Shown here in pieces: positions 1 through 10,184 of a DNA stretch of 31,137 bases. The notes beneath the pieces were generated by a model. The model was not told the DNA's origin and ran no database searches. It saw nothing but the letters and a program-made list of their open reading frames with translations. Location: positions 1 through 31,137 of the forward strand of contig JBAYVQ010000002.1 of NCBI GenBank assembly GCA_041674565.1. Reading direction: 5' to 3'. Each line of letters begins with the position of its first letter. The stretch's first letter is position 1. Made by a program: the position numbers and the translations under genes. The DNA is from CALMFT01 sp041674565 (GTDB lineage: Bacteria; Patescibacteriota; Gracilibacteria; Absconditabacterales; Absconditicoccaceae).

Positions 1-3000
1 CATAGTGGTAGTGTGGGCTTGTGTAACGTAGGTATCGTATCGTGATTTGTATACAATACCTGAGCGCATACCTGGCAGTGGTCTTGTTATGGCATCCATA
101 GCGGTGCTAATGTTTCTTGTAATGCGAGTGAACGTTATTGTGGTGATGGTCTTGCTGGTACAGGCAATGGATACTCCAATCAAGAACAATGTGATGATGG
201 TAACACAAGCTCTGGAGATGGCTGTAGTGCAACGTGTCAGTATGAAGCACCAAGTTGTACGATCACTCTCTTATGAAGTGGATTTTTACCAGTCAATGCG
301 ACCTGAGTATGGTCTCTCGCGTCTTGGATTACTGCCACGCAACTCAATGTATGAAATGGTAATACGATATCTAGTCCCACTTCTCCAGCAAGTATGTATT
401 ACGGTACTGCTGGAAATTATACAGTCACACTGAGTATACAAAGTACTATCAGTGGATCTACGCTAACAGGGCAGTGTACGGGGATCGTGCAAGTTGGTAC
501 TTCTGTCAATGCTCAATGTAACACGAGTGTGATGACTGGGTATTACTCTGGCGTTAATACGCTTCCGTCTCAGAGTATCTTATGTACTGTAGGATCTTTG
601 TATGGTCTGAGTCAGTACGATACATGATGGACCCGAAATTGTGCAGGTGTAGGAAGCGGGTCTAGTCAGTCTGGGTGTACATTATCTATTGTATCTTGTG
701 GTGATGGGATAGTCCAGACAGGATATGGAGAGCAGTGCGATGGGTACACATGATGCAATAATATGACCTGTCAGCGATATACGGGAAATTGTAATCAGGT
801 TGTATTGCAAGTGACACCGAGTTCTGGTAGTTCGCCACTCGCTACGACTGCGTTGTTTAGTATCCCACTAGGTTTCCAGGCGACTGCCTTGGATCGAGGA
901 GATAACTTTATCACTAACACTCCAAGTTCTGGAGTAATGCATACCTACAATACCACGGGCTTGTTTATCGTGTCTCTGTCGTTTGATCATCTCTGATTAT
1001 CTGGTAGTCAATTTACCTGTCTTACATCTGTTGCAACAACAAGCACAGGCAACAATAATACCTGATCCAATAATACGGGTTCGAACAATACATGAAGTAA
1101 TAATACATGATCCAATAATACGGGTACTAATACTGGTGGTGGATGAGGCAGCAGTCAGGGTGTGATGTTTGAGTCAACGTCATTACCTACAGCTCCAATG
1201 ATATGAAATAATCCGAACCATATCCCCTGGTCACCTCCTATCATTTCTCCATCAACAAATCCAAACACCACAATATGAGTTATTGATCTATCGAGCTTTG
1301 TGGGAATTCCTGATGTGTATCCATCGCCACCGATTAGTATCCCCATAGAGAGTGACCCCAGCGGTTTGTTACTTATTGACTTGAGCCAATACGATAATCC
1401 TCAGTCTCCCACGTGACCACTTCCAAGTCTACCAAGTATCACTGCTCCTGTGATTTCGTCTCCTCCCTCTAGTCCCAATAATACAATCAATAGTAGCAGC
1501 CAAAACAATACTCCTGCCGTAAACCAAAGCAGTTCTACACCTTCATTTACTACTACGTTGGGTAGTATTGATCTTTATGCATTGGAACAGTCGCAAGATA
1601 ATCCATACGTGTTTATCCCTTGAGTAGATTCTTCACGTGGTAGATGAAGCTCTGGTCCTAATACAAAGTCAATCTCCTCGCTTACCAATTTTTCTCTAGG
1701 CTTGAATTCTTTGGAATATCTGTATCGTTGTCAGGGAACTCAGTTTGGTACGGCCACACTGCAAGCATGTATACAACAACTACCTTATGATATCTACTGT
1801 ACTGTGATAGAGAAAAAAAATAATCGTATCTCGATCAATAAGCCGCGTATTAGACAATGTATCAAACAAGTGGATGAATATTTTTCTCCTTACAACGAAG
1901 TACCTGGTGCTTTATACCTGGATCTAGATCTGGAGTTGGATCGTGAAAAAAGTCAGCTTATTATTTCATTTTTATCTCAATTTTTGACTATCTACTCGTA
2001 CAAAGCTGTACTCGAACCATATGAGCCATTTGTGATGAGATTGGAGTTTGATCCACAGCAGATTGACAACGCTGGCATGTATGGATTGTTAGCGCATTTG
2101 TGATGAGACGAACTCGCCCAACATATCGTGCCTGTACCGCTGTTTAAGATCGCTCAGCAAACCAAGAGCACTGCATGACGCAAATCATCGCCGCTGTTGT
2201 TATCTCAAAATACAACAAGCTCGCAAGCGTGATCTACGCCTTTGTTTACTGTGCTAGATGTAGTGAATTTTTCTGATCCTTTGTATGATAAGCAAACCTA
2301 TCTGGATACGATTGGGTTTGAGCAGTCGCTTGGCCTGTGCAGTCGAAATCCTACCAAGGAAGTGTCGGTAGCTATTATTGATAGTGCCTTTGATCTTTCT
2401 CACGAAGATCTACAAAAAAATATCATCTTCCAAAAAGACGTAGCGAATGATGATAATAATGTCGCCCCACCACCAGATCAACTATCCAATGTAGACTGGG
2501 CACATGGTACCTATTCAGCGTGAATTATAGCAGCGACAACTGATAACAATAAAGGTTTGATAAGTATACCGCTCAATAGTCTCAAAGTATCTGTATACAA
2601 GGCGACTCGTGATGATGCAGCATCTCCAAGCGATATCACTTATGGTCTAGAAGCTCTCACACAAGCGTGACGTACGCAGCCTGACGTCATCAATGTATCT
2701 TGGTGAATATTTAGCAATGATGATATACCTATCTTGAAGAGATTGGTGACAAAAATAAGCAAACAATGAACGACTATCGTTGCTTCCGCTGGAAATTACA
2801 ACTCGAGTGCTCCATTTTATCCTGCAGCATACCCAGAGGTGATCGCGGTGGGCGCAGTAGACAACAATAAACAAAAAGCATCATTCTCCAACCATGGATG
2901 ACGAGTCGATATTGCTGCGCCTGGCGTGGATATTATCACTACTTCTATGGATAACTTATACGAATCAGTAGATGGTACTTCTGAAGCAGCTCCTGTAGTT

Positions 3001-3330
3001 AGTGCATGATTGGCGTATATCTTATGACATGGATGATCTATAGATGATATATTTGATAATCTGAGTCCCATACTTGCTGATCTTGGTAAGGGTGTGATGG
3101 ATTTGGAGAAAGCTTGTACAGCAATGGCCGCGACTTATAACCCCGATGGCAATGGTACCGCATTTCAGCCACCGTCCACAACCAAGGATCCCGCAGTCAA
3201 CTTTGCAACTCAGTCTAATCCAATCTGATTTGATAATCCGCTGCAGTTGATGCTCTTACTCTTGATCTTGATCTTACTCCTGATGTTGCGATATATGTGG
3301 AAGCAAATCAGAAAAATAGACAAAAAATAA
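1..3330 (+). CDS. Membrane-anchored surface subtilase (S8 family) with Cys-rich and PKD-like modules; 5' end missing
   Basis: One frame stays open from the first base to UAA at 3328-3330 when UGA is read as glycine; there are about 30 in-frame UGAs. No start is visible, so the protein enters from the left. Numbering residues from the window edge, the order is: Cys-rich repeats of the myxococcal DUF4215 type (CGDG, QCDDGN, GDGCSATC, and a second CGDG/EQCDG near 230); a PKD-like beta domain near 265-340; an Asn/Thr/Gly linker near 345-385; a Pro/Ser-rich stretch; then the subtilase domain. The triad is visible as Asp794 (AIIDSA), His835 (HGTYSAG) and Ser994 (DGTSEAAP), with VASAGN as the oxyanion region. 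A hydrophobic helix and a Lys/Arg tail end the protein. Inference: an exported protease held on the membrane with its modules facing outward, acting on host or neighbour proteins. The family is sure; the target is unknown. Confidence 0.93.
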
Positions 3331-3350
3331 AAAATGCTATGCATCTATCA

Positions 3351-4403
3351 TTATTTTTGCAGTATTGTTTTGAGAATAATATCGCATGAATCTTTTTTGA
3401 GTAGATTGAATTTTGGCAACATACTTTGAAAATCACAGGTGGCAATGGTGTGGGCGACCTTTTGCGGATCATGTATACAGTAGCCCACGCCGTAGCGTCT
3501 GATTATATCCTTATTTGCATCTTCCTCTCCATGGAAGTGAGCGGGGCATATGATAGGAGTCTCGGATGCAATGCACTCGGCCAATACTGCTCATCAAGGT
3601 TTACCTATAAAAACATCAAAATTTTTGAGACCAGACCCTATGTTGTAATGTCTGTAAAACGTAATGTGTTTATATGTCCTAAATTCAGACATTATCTTTT
3701 TGAGGTGTGTGTTTCTTCATGATACGACAACGATATTGTATTCTGGAGTATCTTTGTACTGATTCAAAAATCCTTTTATGAAACTAGTGTTTAGTCATGT
3801 GCACAATATAATAAGCTTATGGCGGTCTATGGATACTCTTTTATGGAATACATCTTGAGGGATAGGTAAAAAGGAGACGATAATTTGTTGTGCAGGTATA
3901 TCGTATTTATCAATGAGATAGGACTCTGATCCCAGGTCGAAAACAAAGTAATAATCGCATATAGCCGGATCCATTATCCATAGAGTATGAATCGAACGTC
4001 CATAATGTACAAAAACACTGCTAATGGTAAATGATTTTTCGTTCTTATTGACGTAGGAGCTCAGTAGGGGTATTCGAGATTTTTGGGTGAAAATAATATG
4101 ATCTGGTTTGTGTTTTTGGATGAGACGACTGAAAGCGTACGAATCGGAAAATGCCCATAGCCTATGTCGTATCCACTTGCATAGTCAATTGTTGGTTGTA
4201 TAAAAAATGATAGAGCCTATTATGCCCAGATACTCTGATATGATCTTATGCGCAATTTTTATGATCCTTCCTCCTGTGGAAAAGTGACAAATGTCCTCTA
4301 CGTGGGCGTCGTGTCATTGACTGCGTATCCATCAGTTTAGTGCGTTTGACGCAGAGATATGTCCCGAACCAGTAGATCATGTCAAGATTAAGAACTTTTT
4401 CAT
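3351..4403 (-). CDS. MurG/MGDG-synthase-like glycosyltransferase (GT28 type)
   Basis: 350 aa in code 25, ending at UAA 3351-3353. The N-terminus reads MKKFLILTGSTGSGH, matching the glycine-rich acceptor-domain loop of MGDG synthases and MurG. The C-terminal half carries KPGGAVLAECIASETPII, the donor-sugar-binding KPGG..xxE motif of this fold. Both glycines of that GG (residues 270-271, plus-strand 3591-3596) are UGA. Family members move a sugar from a nucleotide donor to a membrane lipid (diacylglycerol glycolipids, lipid II). Here a glycolipid role is more likely than MurG, because no other peptidoglycan genes are nearby. It ends 20 bp from the convergent subtilase gene. The ATG at 4401-4403 is the only well-placed start; no Shine-Dalgarno sequence precedes it. 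Confidence 0.82.
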
Positions 4404-4451
4404 TGCTATAGAAAGGTACGATAGATTTATTTTTTGTGTTATGAGCACGCT

Positions 4452-4479
4452 AATGTAATTATGCTTTTTCTTATTGCAA
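4452..4479 (-). promoter_or_regulatory. Possible promoter of the glycosyltransferase gene
   Basis: On the minus strand, TTGCAA (4474-4479), a 16-nt spacer and TACATT (4452-4457) lie 48 nt before the ATG. The -10 is weak, and the call rests mainly on the 16-nt spacing shared with other promoters here. Confidence 0.35.
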
Positions 4480-4541
4480 GGTATGGACTTGCTGAGATCA
4501 CTGGACTATTGTGAGAGTAGAGCCAATATGGTTTGCCCATG

Positions 4542-4572
4542 AAAAAACCTGAGACAATGCTCATTCCTCAGG
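4542..4572 (-). terminator. Rho-independent terminator after the 187-aa exported protein gene
   Basis: Minus strand: CCTGAG and CTCAGG arms (plus 4548-4553 and 4567-4572) with an inner AATG/CATT pairing, followed by six T. It lies 114 bp downstream of the stop at 4686. The sequence between (4573-4685) shows no gene. Confidence 0.6.
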
Positions 4573-4685
4573 CTATGTTTTACGCTCGACTTGTTTCAAA
4601 AGCAAAGTGCGATGGCAGCACAAGATCTCTAGATAGAGTAATGAAAGAGTGCTCGTGCGAGAGATATTATTTATACGGGACTAGA

Positions 4686-5249
4686 TTAACTATCTTTCCC
4701 ATTGCATTCAAATCCATTACTTACTGGCAAACAGCTAGGATCCAAGGCTATGCTATATACTAAGATTGTATCTTTATTGGCCACGTAAATACACTGCCCA
4801 TCTACCAAGGTGTTTTTTCTCATGGCTCTGAGAAATTTGACTGGTAGCTTTTGGTTGGTTGCAACCATTGCTAGGCTAAATCCAAATGTGCTTACTTCCA
4901 CATCGCCATCCAATAAGACTGGTGGGGGAGTCCATCCGATTTCCATAACAAAATTTTTCGCATCAGCTCCAGGACACATAATAAAGCTTGTGTTTTTGCC
5001 AAGGGCTTCTTTAGGGGTAGTATTTTTGGTGGTATACACTCTAAACGTTCATCTTTCGGACATTGCAAAACCATCATCTGCTTTGGTTGTTTCTGTACTT
5101 GGAGCGGTAGCTGTTTGTGTTTGACTAGTTACTGATTGAGTTACGAAAGAAACGGGCTTGGGTATCTGCGTTTCTCCGTATTTTCGTCATCCCACAAACG
5201 TAATGACCAGGGTCAAGACTCCAATTATAACTGACAACAACCTATTCAT
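4686..5249 (-). CDS. Membrane-anchored exported protein of unknown function
   Basis: 187 aa. It begins MNRLLSVIIGVLTLVITFVGG, one N-terminal membrane helix or uncleaved signal, followed by a Thr/Gln/Pro-rich linker (residues about 35-55) and a soluble domain outside the membrane. That domain has two cysteines near its end (SCLPVSNGFEC) that could pair, and a third in the middle (MCPG). In-frame UGAs encode Gly in VGGRKYG and in SERGTF. It follows the 321-aa membrane-anchored gene by 61 bp on the same strand and is closed by a terminator, so the two are probably co-transcribed. I do not recognise the family. The ATG was chosen because it supplies the membrane helix; starting at the downstream GTG near 5039 would lose it. 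Confidence 0.72.
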
Positions 5250-5310
5250 GCGTATGAGTAGTATAAATCGTTGTATCTATTATAACCAGAAATTTCACTG
5301 AGTCAAGTTT

Positions 5311-6276
5311 TTACCTCACTTGTTTTTCGTAAATAACACTGCCGCTCAGATTATCGTGATATTTTACCCGTATATGAGCCCCTGTCAAAAGGAATGAATA
5401 ATAGGTAATATCTGATCTTTGGGGTTTGAGAACTTTTTGTGTGGAGTAATCAAGCAATGATAGGACAACGATTTCGTTGCTAGCCCTATTGTGAAGTGCA
5501 GCGACGTCTTTTTCTACACTGACGCCTCCAATCTCTCCAGTAGCGATAGCAGTAAACATCCCATTTTGAAATGCGTATAGTATGCTATTGCTGTTGTTTG
5601 CCTCTTTTTTGACAAAGAAATAGTTATCTTTGTAAAATAAGAATGGCACTACGGCTTCGGATGCGCTTATGATGCCAGATCATATCGACGAAATAATACC
5701 GACTTGTTTGCCATTGCTCGTACTGACTGGGTAGTAAAAGTAGTAGTCTTTGTCTCCGTTCATGATCACGATCCCAGTGGCTTGGTAGGTCTCGCCAGTG
5801 CTTCCACTACCTTGTTGGATCACTAAGGTATTGTTAGCGTTATAAAATGCTGGGTAGAGGACGGTTTGTCCATCAAGAGTAATGATAATCTGATCATTTG
5901 TGTGGTCTGCAGAACCCGACCAAACAGCAAACAGCTCTCATTTTCATACTTGTTGTTTGAGGACAAACGTATTTTTGATCAGATTATTTGAGAAATCTTG
6001 ATTTCGCTGGAGATCAGCTTTTGCACCAGAAAATTCTTCAGTGGCGTGCAACACGGGTCACTCTTGTTTTTTTTGGAATAAGTCTGACCAGTTCTTAGAT
6101 CATTGTACGATATGTTTGATCACTATAGCCTTTTGTTTCACGATGCTGCCAGCTCTTCCCAGGGGATCGGTGATGTAAGATACGTCTACCACTTTGCCAG
6201 TGTACTTTTGATACACTAAAAAACTCAACAGCAAAAAAATGATAATCCATAGTACAAATGTAATCAAACGTTTCAT
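5311..6276 (-). CDS. Membrane-anchored exported protein of unknown function
   Basis: 321 aa. An N-terminal helix (MKRLITFVLWIIIFLLLSFLVY) is followed by a long non-cytoplasmic region rich in beta-type segments, such as DQIIITLDGQTVLYPAFYNA and DKDYYFYYPVSTSNGKQVG, that read like repeated sheet strands or propeller blades. UGA glycines are scattered through it, for example in QQVGKGELF. A GTG nine bases upstream is an alternative start; the ATG at 6274-6276 is preferred. It lies between yebC (78 bp upstream) and the 187-aa exported protein, all on the minus strand. No catalytic motif is visible and the family is not recognised. Confidence 0.75.
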
Positions 6277-6354
6277 GGTCGGCACTCTATAAGATATAAT
6301 GATGAATCATGTTGTATGTAGTTATATTGTCTCACATGTCAATCTTTCATGGAA

Positions 6355-7110
6355 TTATGCTACGTTGTCATATACTTGTTCTACATCATCGTCATCCTCC
6401 AATACTTCTCTTATCCTTTCTACTTTAGCATATATTTCGTCATCTACTTCGGTGGGGTTAGTGGATTCTCGTATGAGATCTGCCGAACTCAGCTTATATC
6501 ACATATTTTCAAGACTGTGAGCTACCTTGTTGAGATTTTCTCTTGTGGTGACCACTCTGCACATCCCTTCTTCCAGCGTATAATCCTGTATATCCAGACC
6601 CAAGAGCTGCTCTTCTAAAGTATCATCAAATGGCACAATAGTTTCTATCTCATTGCCTTTGACGATGTTTTTTTCACTCTTACCCTCGATGATGATTTCT
6701 CCTATTTCTTTAAATTGTCGACTCACGGCTCCCATCTCGGCCATGGTTCCTCCCGCTTTTCACAACAAAGACTTAATATTGCTAGCCGTGCGATTGGAAT
6801 TGTCGGACATGGTTTTGATGTACAATGCCACGCCTCCTGGCGCATATCATTCATAAAAGATAGTCTGATAGGCAGCGCCATCACTTTGTCATGAGCCCTT
6901 TTTGATTGCTCTTTCGATCACATCTTTGGGCACTGAGGCATACTTTGCTTTTTGTAAAACCGTATCCAGCCCAGGATTCATATTTGGATCTCCGCCATTT
7001 CTAGCAGCTATCTCGATAAGTTTGGCCATTTTGCTGTATACCTTACTTTTTTTTGCATCTTCTCATGCTTTACGATGTTTGATATTGTGTCGTTTACTGT
7101 GTCCTGCCAT
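6355..7110 (-). CDS. yebC: YebC/PmpR-family regulatory protein
   Basis: 251 aa, normal for the family. The start MAGHSKRHNIKHRK is the YebC signature. The middle contains NPGLDTVLQKAKYASVPKDV, YEGYAPGGVALY and SLLGKAGG, and the acidic tail EDDDDVEQVYDNVA is also typical. UGA encodes the first glycine of LGKAGG and several others, and reading UGA as stop would cut the protein before its last third. YebC proteins are cytoplasmic; members have been described as transcription regulators and more recently as factors that help ribosomes through difficult sequences. A promoter lies upstream at 7157-7184. The two exported-protein genes follow on the same strand. Confidence 0.95.
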
Positions 7111-7156
7111 ATTGCTGAAAAATAATCTAAAAACGCAAAAGTTGCTTCTTGAGCTA

Positions 7157-7184
7157 CATATACTTTTTGCGAATTAAATTTCAA
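7157..7184 (-). promoter_or_regulatory. Promoter of yebC
   Basis: Minus strand: TTGAAA (7179-7184), a 16-nt spacer and TATATG (7157-7162), 46 nt before the yebC ATG. Confidence 0.5.
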
Positions 7185-7238
7185 AATGAAAAAACCAAGA
7201 TTGATGATCTTGATTTAGTCGTAATATAAGATCCATTA

Positions 7239-8297
7239 CTAAAATGTGATATTGTGATCTTTTTGAACGCGTCCGATAGCTTCTGTAATAAAGATGTTGT
7301 TTGGACGCAACTCGTTTAATTTTTTTAAGAGAGTCACGGCATCTGGTACGGAGAGTATCTTTTGTGGAATAACGCCATACTCTTTATCGAACAGTACGTA
7401 TGGTATGAAGTTGTGAATAGGTGATTTGTTGATGAGATACTGCAATCTTTGCTCTCAAGCTGGTATCCAAAAAATTGATCCGAAGATAGTGCTTCCGTCA
7501 CCTGCGATTTCAAGCTGTAAAGCTTTTTGTTGTAACTCGGCAGGTGAGTAAATGCTTTCCATAAATTGAAATAGCTTTGGTAAAGTGGTACGACTCTCTG
7601 TGTTTATCGCGCCTACCAAATTACTGAAGTTTGTATTTGAAGTTTGATTGAAGAAAAATCTCTCCATAAGACTTTTTTGATCTTCTTTTGGTAGCTGCGT
7701 GATTAGCTCGTAAATACTTATCTCTCTGCACGCCAATTGGTCCAAAGCTAAACTGCGCAGCAATGCTTCTTTGCTTTGTGCTTCTTTAGTCTTTTTGGCT
7801 GCCTCAATGATTTCTGATGCTTCTACAGATCAGTTCTTGAGTCGTAATTGAAGTGTACGGTTGAGCTCTGTGGTGTATTGACCAGTCGCGTGGTTGATAG
7901 TGTTTAGTATGGCAGCGATATCCCGACTTCCGATAGCTTGTTTGTTGGAAAATAATAATCCTACTGCAAGATCTAGAGCGAGATATTGTTTGGTTGCTGC
8001 CAATAGGATGTAGCGCTTCTGCAATGGCGCATCTCTCAATGCATCGCATAAATATGCTTTGCACTCATCTAACCAGTCTTGCTGATCATGTTTTTGCCCA
8101 AACGCTTCAATAAAAGAAGTGACCAGTAGTTTATTGATTTTTTGATCCTCACGTTCCACGATGCACTCTCCAAATACCTCTAGCGATTTTCTGATGGCTG
8201 TCGCCCCAAACTGTTTGTTTGTGTCTTGCGGTCCAGTTATTACGCTTTGATCTTGCGGTTTGACATCACTTTTCTTGTTTCATCCGAAAAGATTCAT
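7239..8297 (-). CDS. Hypothetical soluble protein, mostly helical
   Basis: 352 aa, joined from three same-frame segments separated only by UGA codons. It begins MNLFGGNKKSDVKPQD with a hydrophilic N-terminus and has no membrane helix. The body is alpha-helical and Leu/Gln/Lys rich, for example RYILLAATKQYLALDLAVGL and LLRSLALDQLACREIS. The C-terminal part is less charged (GDGSTIFGSIFWIPAGEQ, then alternating strands). I do not recognise a family. The only ATG that fits is at 8295-8297, after an AT-rich leader without a Shine-Dalgarno sequence; a weak promoter and a 13-bp direct repeat lie just upstream. It is the first gene of the leftward run that includes yebC, though yebC seems to have its own promoter. 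Confidence 0.78.
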
Positions 8298-8336
8298 TAG
8301 TTTATATGATAATGAAATAAAACAATATCAGTATAG

Positions 8337-8374
8337 GCAATATATTTATAAAGTATAAAGTCAATATATTTATA
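8337..8374 (-). promoter_or_regulatory. Possible promoter overlapping a 13-bp direct repeat
   Basis: Minus strand: TTGACT (8359-8364), a 16-nt spacer and TATTGC (8337-8342), 39 nt before the ATG at 8297. The plus-strand 13-mer CAATATATTTATA occurs twice, at 8338-8350 and 8362-8374, straddling the promoter. That position would suit a repressor or activator site. Confidence 0.4.
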
Positions 8375-8382
8375 GCATACGG

Positions 8383-8414
8383 AAGAGCTGGGGCAGCGTG
8401 CTGCCCCAGCTCTT
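8383..8414. terminator. Perfect GC-rich hairpin between opposing gene ends and starts
   Basis: Arms AAGAGCTGGGGCAG (8383-8396) and CTGCCCCAGCTCTT (8401-8414) pair over 14 bp around CGTG. It lies 22 bp beyond the stop of the small minus-strand gene at 8437. There is no clear T-run on the minus side and only a short TTTT on the plus side, so it may be a terminator, an mRNA 3'-end stabiliser or a protein-bound palindrome. Confidence 0.6.
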
Positions 8415-8436
8415 GTGTTTTAGGATGTCGTGGAGT

Positions 8437-8670
8437 TTACACAAACATCATTTTCATTTTTTTGATAATAGGGAGTTCCTCGTTTATCTGGCATGTAAAT
8501 CCGCCAGACTGATAGAACATTATCTCTTTGCCGTCTTCGTCCCATAGCCCCACATCCAGTTTCTTGGCTGTGATCTGCCATCCATCTGGGTAGCTATCAC
8601 TCTGCCTGCCGTGTCCACTACCACCTCCAGTGTGGAACAGCAGCCGACGACGATATACTATTTGTAACAC
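8437..8670 (-). CDS. Small hypothetical protein
   Basis: 77 aa from a GTG start at 8668-8670; no in-frame ATG is available. The sequence is Gly-rich at the front (FHTGGGSGHGRQSDSYPDG) and ends in a compact domain (AKKLDVGLWDEDGKEIMFYQ, then GGFTCQINEEL). It contains no UGA codon. It lies between the DoxX-gene terminator and the 14-bp hairpin. It may start slightly further upstream with a non-standard codon. The amino-acid pattern looks like a real domain, but I do not recognise it. Confidence 0.55.
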   Translation of the reverse strand: MLQIVYRRRLLFHTGGGSGHGRQSDSYPDGWQITAKKLDVGLWDEDGKEIMFYQSGGFTCQINEELPIIKKMKMMFV

Positions 8671-8699
8671 TTTGTCGATATTCTTTCCCCAAAAGAAAT

Positions 8700-8726
8700 A
8701 AAAAAATCCAACATGATATGTTGGAT
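8700..8726 (-). terminator. Rho-independent terminator of the DoxX-like gene
   Basis: Minus strand: ATCCAACAT and ATGTTGGAT pair over 9 bp (plus 8706-8714 and 8718-8726) with a 3-nt loop, followed by a T-run (plus-strand A-run ending at 8706). It is 26 bp after the DoxX stop. Confidence 0.75.
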
Positions 8727-8752
8727 CTTATGCAAGTACTTGGATATGATGA

Positions 8753-9268
8753 TTATTTTTTGGGTTGGCAGCAGTCGCAGTCCCCACAAGCACAATTAGC
8801 TTTGTCTTTACAGCAATCGTTTGAGCATTCACTACTACTTTTGTGAAATAGAGCTCCAAGCGCAAAGCGTCCAGCACCAGTGAAGTACATACTAGTTAAG
8901 ATAGCGGCAAACAATATATCCAGTTCTGCCTTCTTGATATCTCGTCATTTGATGTGAGAAGCAGTAAGCATGATGATCAATAATACTGCGCTTGCAAGTC
9001 TTGGGAATAAGCCAAGAATAAGTAATCATCCACCAATCACTTCACTATATTTTACAATCTCAAACCATGTTTCGATAGATAAGAAGCTGAGCCCAATTTG
9101 ATGAGCAGCACCACCGATAAATTGTACCATTTCTGGTGTAGCACCAAATTTCATCAAGCCATGCATAATGAATAAGGCTCACACTGCGACTCTCATGAGT
9201 AACAGACCAGTATTGAGATGACCAGGATGTGATTTGCAAGCACTACAACATTGATTAGAAGACATCAT
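8753..9268 (-). CDS. DoxX-family membrane protein with Cys-rich tail
   Basis: 171 aa. The core is DoxX-like: NTGLLLMRVAVGALFIMHGL, KFGATPEMVQFIGG, EVIGGGLLILGLFPRLASAV and IKGRDIKKAELDILFA follow the family's four-helix layout. UGA encodes Gly in VGALF, GGGLL and IKGRD. DoxX proteins are small inner-membrane proteins linked to thiol/redox balance or quinone-type chemistry in several bacteria. Unusually, both ends are rich in cysteine: CCSAC near the start and a tail with ECSNDCC, CACGDCDCC that looks like a metal or thiol cluster. MM at 9263-9268 is taken as the start. A strong terminator follows the gene. Confidence 0.85.
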
Positions 9269-9500
9269 GTGTGAACAAAAGAAGTATAAATAGTATACTC
9301 TTCTGATAGGATAAACGTGTACAATTACAAGAGAAAGCCACAAGTCAAGATTAAAACATATTGCCTTAGTTAGTATTACATCCAAGAAGTAGTTGAGTAT
9401 TTTATGAAACTATATGTCTTGATGCATATGATTTTGAAACAAACTTGAATATCTATGCAAAGAAGATAGACGTTGTTGTTTACTGTTTTTTGGTATTAGT

Positions 9501-10151
9501 ATGACACGTATTGCTAAAACAATCATCTTGGCATGTATTTTCCTGTCTGCATTCTTTCCAGTGCATTTTGGCTTTAGTGCTCAAAATCAGCTTATCGGCA
9601 TGCTACTTACGATGGCATTCTGATTATCTTGTTTTATTCCTTTTGTGAATGACCTGGGTAAGAGGGGATTGCTAGTGATAGTGATAGTGTGATTGTTCGG
9701 TTATGGTATCGAATCTCTTGGTGTGTTGACTTGTTTTCCTTATGGTTGCTTTGCTTATAGTGATCAACTTGGCCCAAAGATAGCTGGTATTGTACCATGG
9801 ATGTTGCTATTTACATGGCCGCCCTTGGTTATTGGTGTGTGGTCACGGTTACAATCTCGTATAAGCTGATATATGCTGTGGCTATATGGTGGATTATTAC
9901 TTGTGGCTGTCGATTTGATTTTAGACCCGCTTGCGGTGCTTATGGGTTTGCGAGTGTATCCTGAGTGATGAATGCGATTTGGAGTACCATGGACCAATTT
10001 TGCTTGATGGCTACTTTCTTGAACCATAGGTGTGATGATGATTGATAAGCTGATGGGGAAAGTTACTTCAAAATATATATATGATCGGAGTATCTTATTA
10101 TTCTTGAGTTTTTTTGTGGGATATGCGTTTTTTTATCGAGTGCTTCCATAA
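9501..10151 (+). CDS. CruF-type carotenoid biosynthesis membrane protein (COG2324)
   Basis: 216 aa with about six membrane helices. The family's conserved blocks are all present: GYGIESLGVLTCFPYGCFAYSD running into QLGPKIAGI; then DLILDPLAVLMGLRVYPEGG and FGVPWTNFAGWLLSG. Known relatives are carotenoid hydratases (CruF; bisanhydrobacterioruberin hydratase in haloarchaea). UGA encodes conserved glycines in NFAGW and LSGT. No phytoene synthase or desaturase is visible here, so the substrate is uncertain; it may hydrate a host-derived or imported isoprenoid, or serve another purpose. It is followed after 33 bp by a second membrane protein gene on the same strand. Confidence 0.85.
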
Positions 10152-10184
10152 TTGCTTTTGTTTTATTTTTTTAATGTCGCATAC

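Noticed and set aside
1078..1086. GGTTCGAAC resembling a tRNA T-loop
   Set aside because: No cloverleaf can be formed around it and it lies in the protease reading frame. I found no tRNA or rRNA gene in the window.
1066..1140. Short repeats resembling a CRISPR-like array
   Set aside because: They are in frame and encode an Asn/Thr/Gly/Ser linker of the surface protease; there are no unique spacers.
7804..8064. 86-codon minus-strand frame
   Set aside because: It overlaps in another frame the 352-aa gene, which is continuous and better formed.
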